The notes under the pieces are model-generated. The model saw only the letters and a program-made list of their open reading frames with translations. It ran no database searches and was not told where the DNA came from. A DNA stretch of 64,000 nucleotides. Source: Basidiobolus meristosporus CBS 931.73. Taxonomy: Eukaryota > Basidiobolomycota > Basidiobolomycetes > Basidiobolales > Basidiobolaceae. Below, piece after piece: positions 1-12,781 of this stretch. Every line of letters starts with the position of its first letter. Position 1 is the stretch's first letter. Both the position numbers and the translations under genes were made by a program. Where the stretch lies: the NCBI GenBank assembly GCA_002104905.1, contig MCFE01000012.1, forward strand, positions 62,001-126,000, given 5' to 3'.

Positions 1-1557
1 GTACAACTGAAGAGCCTCTAAAAGCACGTGACTGCAGAAGGTAATTTGTTTATAGCGTAGAGTTTTCCCGCAATCTCCCACAATGTGAACATCTTGAACA
101 TCTACCTGGCACATGCTGAGTACTGTAGAAATACAATGAACAAAGATCTCATCACTCGGTACAAATTACGACAAAGCAAGTTGAAGCGCCGATTCAAACT
201 ATGATGCTGCCCAGAAGACAACCTATGAACGATTAGTTGACTGATCATCTAGATTTGGCATTAACCTTAGCACACCGCCGTCGTTTCCAGATTACAAACA
301 ACATCTTAATTTGGAATTCTTGGAGATGATTTGTCAAACGGCCCGCATCAGATGGCTTAAAATGACAAATCATGGCTAAATCATTTCTCGCAGACCAACA
401 AACGCGGGCCAATATAGAATGGCATTTCCAGCGATCAAGAGCTATGATTGACACCCTCGGTACAGCAAACCCAGAATTTTTATTCACAAACAGCAGTAAG
501 AGACAAGAATAAATTCACCCATTGCAAAGCCATTTATTAAACATTCCGAAACGGCTGATTGACACAATGGTGACATGACGCCAACAACTCAGTTTCAAAA
601 ACCATCTACACCCTATTACGTTTTGGCTGAAGACAAACACATACAGCTCAGAAACGTAGCACAATATCAGCAAATATATGACGTTTCCTACTGATCTATA
701 GTGGTATGAAGTGGTTCTCTGGTGCATGGAATTTAATTAATCGCACAGGTTTGGGCCAGAATGCTAATTTTAAGTCCTTATTCGTTACAGAGGGTCTTTC
801 GGTACCTTTTAGCCGAGACTAACCAGTCAAATAGTGTTGACCGTCTGCAATTAGTCTTAAACTCACAGCCAAAACTATTCTCCAGTCACCGGTCTCAATC
901 CATCCAGGATATTTGTCTAGTCCATTCAAGTATGACTGTTCGAACACGTGCTATGCACCAGGTTATTCTCGAAGGTCTCCATCTGCTTCAATGAACGAAG
1001 ACCACCCTCTCTCATTGACGTTTCCCGGGATATACGTACTACCTGCGTATATCATTAGAAGGTATGTTGTCATACTCACAGCTCTTTACCGTATGTTTGA
1101 TAGTTTCGTTTACGAGGCATAAGTTTATGAAATTGTTACTGTTACTCTACGCAAGGATAACAGTCCAGAGCGGGTATCAATTAATTTAGGTAATACCTTG
1201 GCAATTTCGCTTCTGAATCATTATTTGCTCAATATATATAATCGGAGCTATCAATGATGCTGAAGTTCTTAATTCCTCAGTTCCATATCTTACCAAATAG
1301 TATAATTAAAATGATACATGGATAGTATTTTTCTTACGTATCCTAATCCGCACAAGCTTATAACCTCAATATCTTGTTACTCGGCGCAGCAGGAAGTTAA
1401 CATAGCCAGTTGATTTTCTACACTTCCAAATTCACGTTGCTTCCACTTCACTTAATCTCTTTTAAATACATTCCCTTTCGATTGCTTATTTCCAACTGTG
1501 GATTAATACAGCTTGAACAGCAGTCGGAGAAACCTGCTCCCCCAAAGTTACATACAG
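1..1557. other. No supported gene; upstream of RSPRY1-like gene
   Basis: Open frames here are short, overlap on both strands and look like no family I know. The last 60 bases are pyrimidine-rich and end in an acceptor-like ACAG near 1511, so an upstream non-coding or short coding exon of the next gene could lie at about 1380-1500, but I see no ATG that would clearly join it. Confidence 0.6.
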
Positions 1558-3635
1558 ATGCATTTGGGAAGGATTCTTAACCGACACGTATTTAGTCGGT
1601 TTATAAGCGGGCAATATGCCCGTTTGATACGTGAAGCCTGCAAAAGCATGAATCCAGATAGTGAAAAAGAGGCACTTTCGGATGCTTCTGACATTCTTAT
1701 CTCCATGTCGCAAGAAGAGTCGGAGTTTATTAAGATCGTATTAACTATGGTAGAAATACTTGATCATTCGGATCCACTGTCGTCGGCATTTCTGTGTCAT
1801 ATCCTTGAGCTCGCTGCGCTGCCTTCCATAAAGACCGTGTTAAAAGTCAATGCGTGCCTTCTACGCAAGATCCATTCAAAAATGCCGTTTCATCATAAAC
1901 TGAAGCAACGTTATCGGCTAAACGCAAGCATTGTTTGGTGTGTCTTAGCAGAAAGGCTTGCCGGTCAGTAGAAAGTTAACCACAACCGGTCGCTTCTAGT
2001 ACTGAAAGACCACTTTTCTTTTAGGTGAGGCAAGCGTCTATATGTTTACCGAGAAAGTACACAGAACTCTTTTGGAAGGACTCCAAAAGAATCAGGCACA
2101 ACGGATACAGCTTTTAAGCTTAATCACGCTGGAGAAATTCGCTTTAACAGGTAAACGATAGTTCGGTCAATATCCATTATCGCTTGCTAATTAAAGTATT
2201 CTCTCCAAGGCGAAAACAAAAGGAAGATTTTGAATTCAGACGCCTTGAACTTGATACAATCTTTGGTACCCCCCTCAAGCGCTAGTGACTCGTATCAAAT
2301 GTCCGAGTTAAAATTATGTACTCCTTGGGCTCTTAAATGTTCATTTTGTAAGTAACTTCTGGTCCCTCTCAATGTTAATTTATGTTCAGATATTCATCAT
2401 TCTGGGATGTATAAGCGTCACCATCAAACCCCACTTCGTTGAAGGAGGATATTGAGATTAGCGTACTAGATAGCATCAACGTGACGCTCAATTGGTGCGA
2501 CGCGACTTCCCGACTTAAGTGGTCGCCTACTGGTTTAGAGGTTTGAATACAGTTAATTGGTTCTGCGGGAGTCACTGGTACCAAATTCGAGATTTTCTAT
2601 AGGTACGCAACGATAGCACCTCATTCGAGTCAGTTCGAGGAACCATGTGTGTGTCGAAAGGTATTACCTTCATGAGTTGTTGATTTTTCCTGTATTAATT
2701 TTCGTGTATTATCAGGATGTTGGTATTACGAGGTTCATATAATTACTGCAGGCATTATGCAGATAGGATGGGCTACGAAGCATAGTCTATTTCGTCCCGA
2801 AGAAGGAATTGGTATTTGCCTTGTAAATCTCTTTGTGCGAAATAGCTACCCAACACTTTTCTACATCAGGTGTGGGTGATGATGAACATTCGTTCGCTTT
2901 TGACGGGTGCCGTAAATTAGCATGGGTAAGTATGCTACACAAACGCTATAAAAATAGACATTTAACATGTCATCTCTGTTCCAGTCCTCAGGGCATCCAA
3001 TTTCTTACGGAAGAGGAGACTCTTGGAATGAAGGTTTGGTCCAATGCTTGTTTTTGCATGTAAAGGTTGCTTATACCGTATTTAGGTGACGTATTAGGCG
3101 TATATTTGGATATGGAGTACGGAGTTATACGCTTTTACTTGAACGGCCATGATTTGGGCATTGCATTTGAGTTTACGGGACATCAACTGGCACATTTCAT
3201 ACATAATGAGGGTGGCTTTTACCCAGCCCTCTCTCTAACATCTTTTCAGCATGTTATCTTGAACTTCGGTCAGCAATCGTTCAAGTAAGCTATTTGTTAA
3301 TTATTTTGGTTGAGCTCCCTATTGATTGGTTATCTAGATACCCGCCTGTTCAAATGTATCATAATTTCGACCAAGAGGGGAAATTACCAGAGAATCTTCG
3401 GTTGCAAAGCGTCTATTCCCAACCTGCTATGTTGAATCTGACCGATTCGAGTCCCTCAGAAACTTCGTGTTCAATTTGTTGTGATGGCGAGGCGACTGTT
3501 CAGTTGGATCCTTGCGGCCATTCAGGGTTTTGTTCTCAGTGCGCTACGCTGTTTCAAAACTGTCCTCTCTGTCGTGGCCCAGTTTATTTACGTGTCTCTT
3601 CAACTTCACCATCCCAACACAAAATCAAAGGTTGA
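1558..3635 (+). CDS. RSPRY1-like protein: helical N-terminus, SPRY domain, C-terminal RING finger
   Basis: Ten exons fit one reading frame: 1558-1963, 2025-2150, 2210-2348, 2416-2540, 2603-2660, 2716-2811, 2870-2925, 2985-3033, 3086-3284 and 3339-3635. The helical first third (IVWCVLAERLAG, LITLEKFALTGENK) and the SPRY core (WYYEVHIITAGIMQIGWAT, GDDEHSFAFDGCRKLAW, FYLNGHDLG) match the order in animal RSPRY1. The protein ends in a C3HC4 RING (CSIC-CDGEATVQLDPCGHSGFC then CPLCR), so an E3 ubiquitin-ligase role with SPRY as substrate-binding module is likely by family. The frame is open upstream of the chosen ATG to about 1513 and an acceptor-like site precedes it, so an extra 5' exon is possible. 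The exon 4 acceptor (AAG at 2415) is chosen because the nearer CAG leads into stops. The family name is well supported; the substrate is unknown. Confidence 0.88.
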
Positions 3636-4098
3636 CTAGCGTTGTAGAGGAAAGAATCGTATTTCTTCGTTCGACCCTAACCTGTAGCATCACTGTACAT
3701 ACCCAGATGTATATAACTATTCATCAGTATCATAACCGGACTATTCTGAAATGTAAAATGGGTTCAACTCTTCATTCCTGATGCCGCTACTCAAAAGATA
3801 TTTTAGCCAAATTGAGAGCCGTCGAAAGAGTTTCTTCAGAATAAATCTTTTAGCAATTGATCATTGAGATTGTGCAATACAATTCAACAATGTTTATACG
3901 TACTTCCAATTGCTTTACAAACCCGAATGGCTTGATTTTCAGTAATTTATGCATGTTGAATTTGATATTGGGTTGATTTTCTTATAACAAATGAAACTTG
4001 ATGTCCTATCCAGAAAATCAATGACTAATCGTCATAACATTGGGTGTTAAACGCCACACTGCTAGTTCACTTTCTTTTACGTCGTTTAACCGTTGAAT
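3636..4098. other. Intergenic, nothing recognised
   Basis: AT-rich spacer between two co-directional genes; it should contain the 3' end of the SPRY-RING transcript and the promoter of the ZW10 gene. No repeat or RNA gene was recognised. Confidence 0.6.
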
Positions 4099-7000
4099 AT
4101 GCCAAACGTAGAAACAGTAACAAAGGTGATCTTTGCTTTATCCTCCGGAACGAAGGGAGAGGAGGACTTTGAAGTGGAAGAGAAATTTGCGGAATTGTTG
4201 GACGGAGGGCTTGAGAGGAATTTGATTTCCGATTGTTTGATTACAACTCAGAAGGAAATCTTGTCTGTCAAGGTATGAGTTTACTAATCTATACAGAAAA
4301 AAGGGAGCTACCATCTTGGACTAAGCTAACTGGATGTTTTCTCAAGGGAGAGTTGGATCAGCTCATTGCCGAGAGAAACGTTGAATTCGAAAATGTACGA
4401 AAATCCTCTTTGGAAATGAAAGCCAAAGTGGAAAGTTTCTTGAAAATGGTTGATGATGTTCAAGAGAAAGCAAACAAACAAGAGGTAAAGCACTCGTTAC
4501 CTGTTTGTCCGGTTTGGAAAATCAATTTTATACTTATGGTTGGATGTTTTGCCAGCTCGGAATTGAGGATAATCTGGCGACAATTCTACAAGAAGAAATG
4601 AAATTGTCTGAAGAAGCTGAGATGAACAAACAGCTTATTGCTGCCTTACAACAATTACTTCCCGTAAGCAGATCAGTCTCACATAATGGATGCGCGAAGC
4701 AGACAATGACGTAAACGGATATAGGTGGAAGAAAATTTGGCAAACTTCGAGAAGGCAGTTCAGTCAAAGGATTACTCTTTGGCCTCAGACCTGCTAAAGA
4801 AACAGGTTTGTGGCTTAAACACAAATATATCAACAGTTTTGGATTAAGCCTTAATACTGTTTTATCTCCATGCAGGAAAAGCTGCTTGCCTCCGACCAAC
4901 TACGAAAGGATACTAATATATACAAACTTTTATTGGTAGAGCAATCCCTATGTTTACGAATCTATCAAATGGAGCGGTTGTTCATATCTTTTATATAGGA
5001 GAGACATGCAGAAATGCAACGTAGTATGGTTGTACAATTGGAGGATCTATTCAGTGAGGCTATATCGTTCAAGCGCACAGAGGAGGGATATGAGTTGCAG
5101 ACACAAGAAACTTTAATAGGTACATTGTATAGCTCACATGGTTGATTGGCAGATTCGGCCTAACGTGTGATATACCAAGTTACAACTCAAGATGACCAAA
5201 AGCAGAATTTATCCCTCTACGAGGTGGTCGACATCATGAAGACGCTCGGAATACTAGACAAAAGCGTGAATATATTCAAGCGTTCCTTCACGAAACACAT
5301 ATTGCGGCCATTTTCAAAGAATCCTGAATCTTGGATTGATATAGAAGATCTGCTTGATAGTAGAAAGCTGATCTTTCGGGAAAATAATCATGGCACTAAA
5401 CAAGGTTCGTTAAAACTTGCAAACTTGTTCGCGAATGGCTGCTAAATATTTCGCCAGAATATTTTGAAAATTTCACCAAAATCTTTGATTTTGTGGCACA
5501 ACATGTGTGTGGAGTCAAGCAAGAAGAGGATACAAAGGATAACATGGCTAATCAAAATAATGCAACCTATATGATAAAGAGCATCGGGAAACTTCTCCCC
5601 GAAATATGTCATGAGGTTATTGCCGGTTACCTTTCTCCAGCTCTTCCTAGTCGTCTTAGCGAGCTTGATGCCTTTACAGAGTTAGGAGTAAAAGCCAAAA
5701 AGTTTGAGGAGAAATTACAACACCTAGGTATTTACATCTGTCGCTACTGAACCAAGCCGATTCTATTTTAATTTTTCTATCATAGGATTCGTTGAAAATG
5801 ACTTCCGTGTGCTAAGTAAATATATTGATGATATCGATATCCACTTCTCGGAGAGATTACGCGAAAACTTGCTTGATGCAGCACGTACTTTGATGATTGC
5901 CGAAGACTTTTCGACAATAGAGATTGATGATGCCCCAGATTCATGTATGAACTTGCTCGCCAAAGTAGCATGGTGTCATTTAAGCTAACGTGGTTTATAT
6001 CGGTGTAGTTGTCCTAGAGAGTAGTGAGTTGCCGAAAGCTATTCAGGACGCGCTTTCAAAGAACTCGTTTATCACGCAAGTTCAGGAGCTACACTTGGAT
6101 GATATGTTTTTATTCCCGGCCTGTTCGATTACGAAGCCTACGCAATCAATTGTTAATTTAGCGTACCAGAGTCTAGAAGAGGCCAAAGAATTGAACGAAT
6201 TCTGGTAATGTTTGAAAAACTAGATGCAAAGATATTCAGCACTAACAAAAGTACATTATTAGTGCCTCTTCTTTGTGTGAATCCGTTCGGGACATGTTTG
6301 ACCTGTATAAAGCTATAATGCCAGTACATTACCAACAAATATATGAAAGCGTACCTGCTTTGGGGATGCTATTTCATAATGATTGTATGTACATAATGCA
6401 TCACCTTCAAACCCTTGGATACCAATTTTCAAAGTTGTCTACAAGCAAATCAAGTCAAGCACACGTCACCTTTGTGGACATGGTACCGGAATTCAGAAGC
6501 CTTGGTGAGAAGTATTTCAACATTCAATTGGTACGAGTCTATATTATGCTTCTTTCTTTATCATGTATTAACAAGATTTCACATTATACGCAGAGAACCC
6601 AAAGTAACTCTCTTATCGAAACAATCAATTCGTTGAATGGCTTTCACGATGCCACTCTGGAAAACAAGTATGACCTGATAGAGAGCACTATGAACCAAAT
6701 TGTCTACAGTCTTAACCAATTATCAAAGATCTGGAAAGTATGTCAGGGTTTTTGCATGCGTAATCTACGTAGCTTCATTGTACTTACGTTTGTTTTCAAG
6801 CCAATTCTCCCATCACATCTGGCTCTGAAATCGATAGGAATGCTTCTAGATACTGTAGCTGTTCGATGCATTCAAGAAATCCAAAAACTTGGGGATATAT
6901 CAGAAGAAGAATCGCATCACTTGTATAAACTAAGCACTATATTGACTTCTTGCGACCAGTTAATGAATTACGACGGAGCTAATATTCAGGTAAAGCCAAA

Positions 7001-7275
7001 CCTGCATATTTTCTATAATGCTATGAACTAAAGTTTAACCGGCTGGATACTAGGACGTATTAGCAGCTTACGTTCCCCACTGGTCCAAGTATCATAAACA
7101 GATAGAGCTATTGGAGCTCAGCTTTGCCGAGATTATGGAAAGATTCAGAACTGGTCAACTGGACGAATTCAAGCCAAGTGAATTGGAAAACATAATTCGT
7201 GCCATCTTTGCCGATACCGCCTTGAGAACTAAAAACCTGGAAGAGATCAGCCGCACTTATCGTTACCAAACATAA
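4099..7275 (+). CDS. ZW10: ZW10 homologue (Dsl1/NRZ tethering and RZZ kinetochore subunit)
   Basis: About fourteen exons join in frame from ATG 4099 to TAA at 7273-7275. The N-terminal third is coiled coil (roughly 4340-5110). The C-terminal half shows the signature of ZW10: a segment reading LFPACSITKPTQSIVNLAY followed by MFDLYKAIMPVHYQQ, then LGMLFHNDCMYIMHHLQTLG, TFVDMVPEFRSLGEKYF and AAYVPHWSKYHKQIELLEL. In animals ZW10 works both in the NRZ complex that tethers Golgi-derived vesicles at the ER and in the RZZ complex of the spindle checkpoint; fungi are expected to use at least the tethering role (as Dsl1). Several joins need non-obvious acceptors: AAG near 5181, CCAG near 5455 and TAG near 7050 restore the frame and the family alignment. 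Full length for the family. The function at kinetochores in this organism is not shown by sequence. Confidence 0.88.
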
Positions 7276-8250
7276 ATAAATGTCAATCTTTTGCTGCACC
7301 ATTGCCGTCTGCACCATATTTGCCAATCAATTTGCGAGTTGAAGTGTGTGGATACAATGATGCCAACATTATGGGCAGGAAAAGCTCAACCTAGTAACAG
7401 TAGTATTTTATGATTTCGGAACGTCAAGGCTACAGAGATTATCCAAACCCCAGGCATCATACCCAACAACCCCTCATCGTACATGTTCACCATAGTTGAA
7501 TGCGTTGTAATGTACAAAATGCCGACTGAGATGGTCTCAGATGAGAATCTATTATATTGTGGTACAGTGGTGAGTCCTTGTATCATCTGGATGACTGCCG
7601 TTTTGAAATTCTCTAGTCGATCTAGTGGCAGTCATCAACAAAAAACCTCCGAATACTTGAAAACTTAAGAATAAATATACAATTAAATAATGGTAAATCA
7701 CGACGCAGCGAGTTTTTCACGTTTCCTACATTGGCCTACGATCGTTAGTTATCGGCAAGTGTGGATGCAACAGGTTACAATTGCATATTCCGTAATGTTA
7801 TTCTCAAGTAATACTCACACTCCCACCAAAGGAAGATTACACAGGATTCTTAAGAAAGTTAGACTCTGTCACTTACTTTATATCAATCAAAGTACAAATT
7901 CTTTGTATTCGCATCCCCACTTATATATGGCGGCGGCAAGTTTCAAGTCAGGTTTGACTAACTGATATGAATATTGAGTCAGAAGGTGTTATCAAAGAAA
8001 ATATCATTCGAGAGCCAATAACTTCTACCTAATAATTATGCACCTTGATTTAAGGAATGAATTTTTATGTTGGAGTGAGAAGAGAATCAGACAGGTCTTT
8101 CACGTTAACATAATAGCCGAATGAAACTTCACCTACATGGACGCAATGACTTTGTACTACATGGCCCTTCATTGTTTCCACGTCCTACTGATACTTAAAA
8201 GAAATGCTATTTTCTTTTGAGCCCGAAACCTCTCGGTCCTGGTTTCCACC
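7276..8250. other. Intergenic, nothing recognised
   Basis: Two open frames of 61 and 91 codons (near 7483 and 7690) have no recognisable motif, start context or splice partners and were not called. A short palindrome (CTGAGATGGTCTCAG, near 7528) is the only structure noticed. Confidence 0.55.
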
Positions 8251-9505
8251 ATGTTGAATATATTTACGGGATTTTCTCTGCTTGGAAGCGGGATTAGTTG
8301 CCTCAGCTGTTTAATTATACTATTGTTCGCCTCCCCCACCCGAAGCCTAAGGCATATGCTAGTTGTTAGTCTGTTGATTACAGGTAACCTACCAAGAACA
8401 GTGTCTTGAAGGACACTAAAAGACCTTTTCCATTAATCTCGATTATCATAGATTTTATCGCCTACGGGAATGAGTTCATATCTTCAATACTAGCCATACG
8501 CTACACTGCTCTTCCAAGCACATATTGCAAGGTTAACGGGTTTATAGAGACATTAACATCAGAGGTATCAGTTTACCCTTGTTAGAATATCACATTAACA
8601 CAGCTAATTGGAGTAGATTTCCGATTTTACAATATTAGGAATTGCTCTAGTGACCTTCCATTGTCTGCAAAATCCATTGCCTTGGCTTCAACACGCGTCT
8701 GTACTACAGCAAAATAGCATCTGGGTGTTCGGCGCGATATGGATATATCCAGTCTTGCTTGCCGCCACACTAGCCGCACTAGACATGTATTCACAAGGTT
8801 TTGTTTGTTGTATACCTTCAACCTCTAAACACCAACTTACCAACCGCTACAGGCAGTGATGCGTGGTGCTGGATCTCTCCCGAGCCGGAATGGGTGCGGC
8901 TAGTTTTTGGAAGTGGAATGCAAATCCTCATATTTCTAGTGATTAGTACATCATACTCTTATTTATTTCTACACCTTCACCGCACACAAAAACTTATGCA
9001 CTCCGTGGAAGATAGCTTCGCCTGCATCACGAAAGATGTTTGCCAGAGGGGCGGCAGTATCGACAATCCGTCAATCGCTATAAAAGAATTAACCAGAACT
9101 TCGACACAGCATATTTCGCAAATTCAAGTTCCCTCGGAAGCTGAAATTCAGCCGAATGATCCCTACCCATTGATGCCTAAAGAAAGCCTGTCTTCTAGAC
9201 CTTCCTCAGCCATCCTCGTCACGAGTACTGACCCTTACCCCAACCCAACGATCTCCACCAAGAGATTCCTAAGAACAATGCGACTCATGTCCTTATATCC
9301 AATCATCTATATTGTTCTATGGTGTCCGCTTATAGCCTACCGAGTCCTTCAAATGCTGGGTCACAATTCACCGAGACTTGAATATCTTTTACTTGTTAAA
9401 GTATTTATAGGGGTTGCTAACGCCATATTGTACGGTTGTACTGAAGATGTGCGCCTTCAATTTAAGAGGAGATGGAGCTATCTTCAGAAAGCGTTTGGTA
9501 ATTGA
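8251..9505 (+). CDS. Git3/GPR1-like seven-transmembrane G-protein-coupled receptor
   Basis: Four exons: 8251-8383, 8452-8564, 8639-8797 and 8853-9505. The product is about 350 residues with seven hydrophobic segments: the first two in exon 1 and early exon 2, two more in exon 3, one starting at LVFGSGMQILIFLVIS in exon 4, and the last two near the C-terminus (LYPIIYIVLWCPLIAYRV and LLVKVFIGVANAILYG). Between segments five and six lies a long polar loop of about 95 residues. The segment LYPIIYIVLW and the short basic tail (RLQFKRRW) resemble fungal Git3/GPR1 glucose receptors and the related cAMP-receptor-like group, which signal through a G-alpha to cAMP. Ligand is not predictable. The exon 2-3 join is phase-consistent but shortens the third segment, so a small missed exon there (about 8565-8638) is possible. 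Confidence 0.78.
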
Positions 9506-9880
9506 GGGCCCTTGAAAGAGATTAATTTTTCCCATGTCCTGATTATGTAGAAATAGCTGTAACTCTATACATTTCCTGTACACATATAATACACCTTTAA
9601 TATAAGACCAACATGTACTATCGAAATATTAGATTAGGATAATCCGGGTAAATTATGTATCAAGAACTCCATTTAGCAGAAGATGGTCACTTTCAGATTA
9701 GATGCAATACTGAGCGAGACACAAATATACCACCAACTACGCTCAGATTCACTTGACCTCGTGAGCAAATATCTTGGTAGCAGAAATACCTGAGTGTGGT
9801 AGATGAGTGTACGATAATATCTCAATAGAATGTGTTTATTTTCAGACGCTTTCTAAATATTGATTGAATCTATATCAACA
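9506..9880. other. Intergenic between convergent genes
   Basis: AT-rich spacer between the 3' ends of the GPCR gene and the SelW-like gene. It should hold both polyadenylation signals. Nothing else seen. Confidence 0.6.
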
Positions 9881-10454
9881 TTAGTTGGAGGCCTTAACCT
9901 CGTTGTTTGTACAAGTTTCACAGTTCTCTGGCATCGAAGAAGCAGGGACTGCACACGCAGTAGTGTTTTCCTCAGACTTCTTGCTTTCTTGTTTAGCCTT
10001 GGAATCACTGTGGCCTAAAGCCATCTCGGGTGCGACTTTGTCTCTAACTAGTTGCTTCTATAAGATCAACATATCTGAGTTACAATAGACCTTTAAGATC
10101 ATTGTGAGAGGGGAAAATTTACCAATTCTTTAAGTTCAGGGAATCCTCCGTTGACTTTACGATCCCAAATGAGCTCTTTATGAAGTTTCTATATTAGCTG
10201 CTTTCTAGCATTAAAATTGAGTGCTTTCTAATTACCTCCGTCAACTCGCACTTTGAATACACCACCCGTGCCAGGTACCAAGGCCACCTCGCCAATAGCT
10301 TGCTGAAATGTGACCAATAATTCCTGTGCCGTCCATCCTATAAATAACATATTAGAGGCAACACTAGCTTCTGGTATATTTACTTCAACATACCGGCTCT
10401 CATGACCCAGCGACACTGTGTACAGTATTCAATTTCCACTCTTGGGGATCCCAT
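9881..10454 (-). CDS. SelW/Rdx-family thioredoxin-like protein, Cys form, with CxxC tail
   Basis: Four exons on the minus strand: 10394-10454, 10236-10337, 10123-10175 and 9881-10057, giving 130 residues in exact frame. The start MGSPRVEIEYCTQCRW carries the family CxxC motif (YCTQC) with cysteine instead of selenocysteine, followed by VMRAGWTAQELL, GEVALVPGTGGVFKVRVDG and IWDRKVNGGFPELKELKQ, the order found in Rdx/SelW proteins of fungi and bacteria. The family has a thioredoxin-like fold and is thought to act in redox reactions; the partner is unknown. Exon 3 uses an AAAG acceptor at 10176-10177 because the nearer TATAG gives a stop. After the conserved LGH the protein has an extra tail of about 40 residues rich in Lys, Ser and Glu, ending with a second CETC pair. 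Confidence 0.88.
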
Positions 10455-12781
10455 GGTTTTCCGGTTGGTTGTCTTATTTTCTGGACTTTATCAATTCAAA
10501 TGGCAGGATTCTCGAGTTATATACGACACCCAGCCCAAAATTTTCATGACGTGATCATCGCAAACAATCCTCGAATCACCTTTATAGATGAGCAAGTGAT
10601 TTTGGGTAATCTGCACATTACGGGATCTAAACTTCGTACTATAGGATAGGATAGACTTGCGGATAATTCTATCATTTCTAAAGAACCCGTTTTGTTACGT
10701 TTTCTATTGTTGATTCGTAAAAAGGTAAGGAACTACCCGTATTTTTGCCAGCAATCATAAATTGGGGATATAAAATCCTCAAATATTCACAACATAGCTG
10801 TGGTTTCGATATATATGGAACAAGGAAAACCCATTTCATGTAGCTTGTACAGTTCGAAGGTGTTGGTATAAAGCAGCACTTGTTGTAGAGTATATGCCCA
10901 TCAAGAGGCATTTATATAATATCTGGATTTTCATCGTTGCCGAAGTGTAGTAAATATAGTAAAGCTCACTTAAGACATCGCATTGTGAAAACTAGCCACT
11001 TAAACAAATCAAAGTATCCTAACCACGATTTCATGGACATTGGGTGCTACAAAGAAGTAGTGTTTTACCTAATCTTTATGCAATGTTATTTCACCACCAA
11101 ACTTCTAGAAAGTAATATTGTATAATTTGTGTCATTCATGGGTTTCCAAACCCTCTACATATGCTTAAATGTTCCTTCATAGTGTATTCTTCTGTTTTGT
11201 TGTGCGAAATTCTACCAGAAATATAAATGTCTCAATAGAATGTGAATCGCTTTGCCAAATAAATACCACATGATACAGTAAATACCTTCTAGTATCTTGA
11301 CATGCTCACTGTGAAGCATTTGACTTAAGAAGTAAGCAGGGAAGTGCACCTTTTGTTATTTATAGTATGCTACATCTATTGTACTTAGTTTCATCTAACT
11401 ATAGCTCTATGGGTAACAATGATCAATTTAATATTCATCACTGAGGGGGTTAGTTACATGGTACATCATTAGAAATCGGAATCACTTAGTAGTTGTGACC
11501 TAGTGTCTGCGGCAAATGGTGATACAACATTGAGTGACGAAAATAGACTATGATGCCTTCATCCCTAATTAGGCTTACTCGCATCATTGTTGGTTTTTTG
11601 ACTGAAGTTTCTGAGGTGATAGAATTCCCCTCAGTGTGGTGGATTTCAAATTCCAGAAAATTGATCATGGGCAATTGGAGCCATTCAAGCAACCCGTTAA
11701 GATGATAACCAAGTTCAAGCTAGGGTAGCTTCCCCATCATCTACCTTCGGTTAGTCACATTACTGGAAGTATTGGTATCCAAATATCTGACTCATAGTTT
11801 TCCTGCACCAATGCTCAAAGCACCTTCATTATGGTGAAAGGTCTTGGGATTAAGTCAAGGATCAACTCCACTAACGAATATACGGACGATGAGCTGATCC
11901 AAATGAGGTGTTATTAATGCTATACGGATCGAAACGGAGCTAGAACCCGAAATCTACCAAATGCATCCCGGTGTTTAAACTATTTTTACCATGGTAGCGC
12001 AAATTATCTGCATTAGAGCCATTTTTGGTTTTTCAGAGCACCGTAGTAATAAATAGTACTTTCATTAGACTACCCGCGTTAGTCATCCTGAGGTAGCTTG
12101 GGTCAGGGCTAGCGGAATAGATTCTGTCAAAGCTGCCTGTAATACTTCACCAACCAGATATGGGGTTCAACAATCGGATGATTTGCAGATTCGTTGAATG
12201 TTTCATTGACACTGGACAGAGAGTATTCCTTCACTACTAATGACGTTACACACAGCTCCGTGGCAGAGTGCGATAGTATTCACATCCCCACGATTACTGA
12301 AAATAGTGGTGGTTACTTGACATTTCCTTAGCCTCCAAAGCACCTTCTCTATTTACCGGTTGTTCTTTCAATACGATGGCAGTAAATTTCTCATGAATGC
12401 ATTTTGTCAGGTATCACTTCTGAAAATCTCGCCCTCCATCCATTATTGCCGATGCTTTAGCTGCCCAGCTCCTTACAAATAATACCATGTAATAAATGTT
12501 CCAGAATTGGCCCGGATGACATATTTGGAAGTGATGTGTTGCGGATGACCCCAATTATACGGGATGGCAGCCGACTCTAATAGAATCGATTTATGCAATT
12601 GGACCAATCTTCATATGAGACTGGTATTTCTTTGGGTGGTGCCAAAATCGATTGAATGCATTTGAATCTTTCTGTCTCCTATATAAACTGAATGCTGTCT
12701 GATCTACCCTCCATCTTCCATATAGTTAATATTCTCCCACACTATTTACAGTTAATAGTTTGATCCTCTCTGTATTTTAAT
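10455..12781. other. 2.3-kb region without a supported gene
   Basis: Only short open frames occur, on both strands, with no family motif. The region lies between divergent genes and must hold the promoters of the SelW-like gene and the PRM10/ThrE gene. A TATA-type box near its right end is listed separately. Confidence 0.55.
12679..12687 (+). promoter_or_regulatory. TATA-type box of the PRM10/ThrE-like gene
   Basis: CTATATAAA lies about 100 bases upstream of the ATG at 12782, a usual place for a core promoter element. The match is by eye; the start of transcription is not visible. Confidence 0.5.

Noticed and set aside
7690-7965. 91-codon plus-strand frame downstream of ZW10
   Set aside because: No recognisable domain and weak start context; the sequence has the same AT-rich character as the spacer.
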